The notes beneath the pieces are model-generated. The model was given only the letters and a program-made list of their open reading frames with translations, had not been told where the DNA came from and did no database searches. Below are positions 62,214 to 64,000 of a stretch of DNA of 64,000 bases, piece after piece; within the stretch, counting starts at the first letter, position 1, and every line of letters starts with the position of its first letter. The stretch comes from Casp-actino8 sp039800005 (GTDB lineage: Bacteria; Actinomycetota; Acidimicrobiia; Acidimicrobiales; Ilumatobacteraceae). Where the stretch lies: the NCBI GenBank assembly GCA_039800005.1, contig JBDLRN010000049.1, positions 44,893-108,892 of the forward strand, read 5' to 3'. The position numbers were made by a program, and so were the translations under genes.

Positions 62214-63866
62214 TCAGAGACTCCCGCTCGGGCTCACCTGGTCGCCGGCCTTGTGACCCGAGCTCACGTCGGCGAGGTACGGCGAGAGGGCCACGTACAG
62301 ATCTTCGCGTGAGAAGGGTTTGGCAAGGGTGCGCTCCCCCAACTCTTGGAGGGTGCGCATGCTCGAGCTGTAGCCGGTCATGAACACCACCGCGAGGTCG
62401 GGTTCGATGGCCACGGCCAACTTGGCGAGTTCGATGCCGTCCATCTCCTCACCGAAGTTGGCATCGGACACGAGAACGTCGGGGCGGAACTCCTCCACGA
62501 GTTCCAGTGCCGCTTTCGGGGCGGTCGCGAATCGAGCGTCGATGCCGACGTCGATCAACCAGGCCGCCACCATCTCGGCCAGCGACTCCTCGTCGTCGGC
62601 CACCACGACCCGGCGTCCGGCTCGGCGTCGCGGCGCATCGGCTGCCGCGACCGAATCGGGGTCGTGGACGGGCAACAAGAGCGAGACGGTGGTTCCCACA
62701 CCGAGGCGACTGGTCAACGTGGCGGTGCCACCGGATTGGCGGGCGAAGGCGTACACGGTGGCCAGGCCGAGGCCGGTTCCCGAACCGGCGCGTTTGGTCG
62801 TGAAGAACGGTTCGAAGGCGCGGGCTGCGACTTCCTCGGGCATCCCTGATCCGTCGTCGCTCACGCTCAACGACAAGTACTCGCTCGAGGGGACTTCGTT
62901 CGACGGGACCGCCCAGGCGGGATCGAGTTCGTTGGGCCTCAATCGTCGGACCGAGATCGTCAACGTGCCGGTGGGACCCATTGCGTCGCGCGCGTTGAAG
63001 GCGAGGTTGAGCAGACAACTCGACAGTCGCCCGGCGTCGACGAGCAATCGAAGGTCGTCGTCACCGGCGTCGAACTCGACGACTCGTCCGGCTCCAAGGG
63101 CCTGCCGTACGAGCGGCAACACACCTTTCACGAGATCGTTCACCGACACCGTCGTCTCTTCGAGGGGTTGCGACCGCGCCACCGCCAGCAACGACTTGGT
63201 GATCTCGGCCCCTCGTTCGACGGCCGACATCGATCGGGACACGAACTTCGACAACTTCTCGTCGTCGGCGACGACCTCGTTCATCGCCATCAGCTGAAGG
63301 TTGCCCAAGGTGACGAACAACAGATTGTTGAAGTCGTGGGCCAGTCCGCCGGCCAGTGCTCCGAGGGCTTCCATGCGCTCGGATTGGGCCGATCGCATGG
63401 CTCGGCCACGCCGTTCGGTGGCATCGACCACCTGAAGGAATCCGAGCGGTTTCTCGGCACCGACCGAGTGTCCCTCGACTTCCAGAATGCGCATCGAGCC
63501 GTCGTCGTCTTCGTCGGACAATTCGGCGTAGGTCGTCTCGCCGGCGAGCACTTTGGTCATGAGGTCGTCGAGGATGCCGCGGGCGATGGGATCGTCGCCG
63601 ACGCCGAGCGCTTCGACGACCTCACGTCCGACGGGGTCGCCATTCGAGTGGCGCGCCACCGCACCGTTGGCGGCGACCACGCGACGATTGCGGTCGAAGA
63701 AGAGAGCGACTCCCGGCGAAGCGGCGAGAGCCGCGTCGACGACCGCGCGCCGACTGCGACGTTCGCGGACCACCACACGTCGGCCGACCACGACGATGGC
63801 GACGACGCTCGTCACCCAACAAGCGACGACGACGAGCACGGCGATCACACGACGATCGTAAAGCAC
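62214..63866 (-). CDS. Hybrid sensor histidine kinase
   Basis: 550 residues. One N-terminal membrane segment (7-28), PAS-like domain (44-150), HisKA with His177 in LAHDFNNLL, HATPase (NLAFNARDAM, DDGSGMP, GSGTGLGL) and a C-terminal receiver with acidic pair 424-425, Asp468 and Lys516. Probably feeds the downstream REC-EAL protein. Start GTG 63866 is the first in frame; a later start would lose the membrane segment. No ribosome site is strong. Confidence 0.87.
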   Translation of the reverse strand: MLYDRRVIAVLVVVACWVTSVVAIVVVGRRVVVRERRSRRAVVDAALAASPGVALFFDRNRRVVAANGAVARHSNGDPVGREVVEALGVGDDPIARGILDDLMTKVLAGETTYAELSDEDDDGSMRILEVEGHSVGAEKPLGFLQVVDATERRGRAMRSAQSERMEALGALAGGLAHDFNNLLFVTLGNLQLMAMNEVVADDEKLSKFVSRSMSAVERGAEITKSLLAVARSQPLEETTVSVNDLVKGVLPLVRQALGAGRVVEFDAGDDDLRLLVDAGRLSSCLLNLAFNARDAMGPTGTLTISVRRLRPNELDPAWAVPSNEVPSSEYLSLSVSDDGSGMPEEVAARAFEPFFTTKRAGSGTGLGLATVYAFARQSGGTATLTSRLGVGTTVSLLLPVHDPDSVAAADAPRRRAGRRVVVADDEESLAEMVAAWLIDVGIDARFATAPKAALELVEEFRPDVLVSDANFGEEMDGIELAKLAVAIEPDLAVVFMTGYSSSMRTLQELGERTLAKPFSREDLYVALSPYLADVSSGHKAGDQVSPSGSL

Positions 63867-63888
63867 CTCGCGGTAGCATCTCGGGGAC

Positions 63889-63963
63889 CGGGGAGTGGCG
63901 CAGTGGTAGCGTTCCTGCTTTGGGAGCAGGCGGTCGGGGGTTCAAATCCCCCCTCCCCGACCA
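63889..63963 (+). tRNA. tRNA-Pro (anticodon TGG), CCA encoded
   Basis: Acceptor CGGGGAG/CTCCCCG, anticodon stem CCTGC/GCAGG with loop TTTGGGA (TGG at 63921-63923), T stem GGGGG/CCCCC with TTCAAAT loop, then ACCA. TAGCAT at 63874-63879 is a possible -10. Confidence 0.97.
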
Positions 63964-64000
63964 GTTTCACCGTCAACTCACGGGCCCTCGCGGGCGGCGA
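63964..64000. other. Window end, no feature
   Basis: 37 bases after the tRNA; no feature seen. Confidence 0.8.

Noticed and set aside
63889..64000. tRNA-Pro as an integration site
   Set aside because: No integrase, direct repeat or foreign-looking DNA is visible in the 37 bases that follow; the downstream side is outside the window.

Overview
The window is a dense, high-GC chromosomal segment from an actinobacterium. Actinobacterial marks seen here are an mtrA-mtrB-lpqB-type operon, a PimB'-type mannosyltransferase followed by a membrane protein and a SRPBCC protein, a polyprenol-phosphate mannose synthase, DUF3040, and TANNNT -10 elements placed 6-9 nt before start codons (leaderless transcription). 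The co-occurrence of a dcw cluster with a complete mreBCD-mrdA-rodA cell-elongation operon suggests a rod-forming deep lineage such as Acidimicrobiia; that placement is inference. Almost all genes are housekeeping, most are on the minus strand, and many neighbours overlap by ATGA, GTGA or TGATG. I see no phage, insertion sequence, CRISPR array or integrated element.

Layout. (1) 1-8757, minus: the division and cell wall cluster mraZ-rsmH-ftsL-ftsI-murE-mraY-murD-ftsW (ftsW cut by the window edge), preceded by a five-unit, 10-bp-phased MraZ box; murF is absent from its usual place. (2) 8.9-16.7 kb: a secreted four-repeat peptidoglycan-binding M23 protein, then lipoate ligase-like, HNH, acyl-CoA dehydrogenase, ROK kinase, DUF3040, DNA polymerase IV and Ppm1 genes. 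(3) 16.7-20.6 kb, plus: small membrane protein, inositol-phosphatase-type enzyme, and MtrA-MtrB-LpqB-like signalling genes with a shortened LpqB. (4) 20.6-34.4 kb: central metabolism (PfkA, GlpK, aminotransferase, second ROK kinase), PimB' module, QueG, GMC oxidoreductase, histidine phosphatase and a MoxR/VWA pair. (5) 34.5-43 kb: murJ, proB, obgE, dgt, rpmA, rplU, RNase E/G and a two-gene radical-SAM module. (6) 45.2-56.7 kb, minus: rodA, mrdA, mreD, mreC, mreB, ndk, folC, clpX, clpP, tig. (7) 56.7-64 kb: a DosR-like response regulator divergent from a PAS histidine kinase, a multicopper oxidase, a TetR regulator, a REC-EAL protein, a hybrid histidine kinase and tRNA-Pro(TGG).

Most notable signals. 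The response regulator at 57.0-57.7 kb has a recognition helix almost the same as that of mycobacterial DosR/DevR. DosR-box-like palindromes lie between it and its kinase and upstream of the multicopper oxidase, which looks like a compact redox/NO/hypoxia regulon. Short 12-15 bp tandem duplications recur at gene junctions; the one before folC creates tandem five-codon micro-ORFs. The -10 elements of ndk and mreB contain the stop codon of the preceding gene. MreC carries a Ser/Thr-rich insert of about 110 residues, and PBP2 is unusually cysteine-rich.

No gene-free stretch exceeds 300 bases; the longest (8667-8901) holds the MraZ box and a 14-bp repeat.
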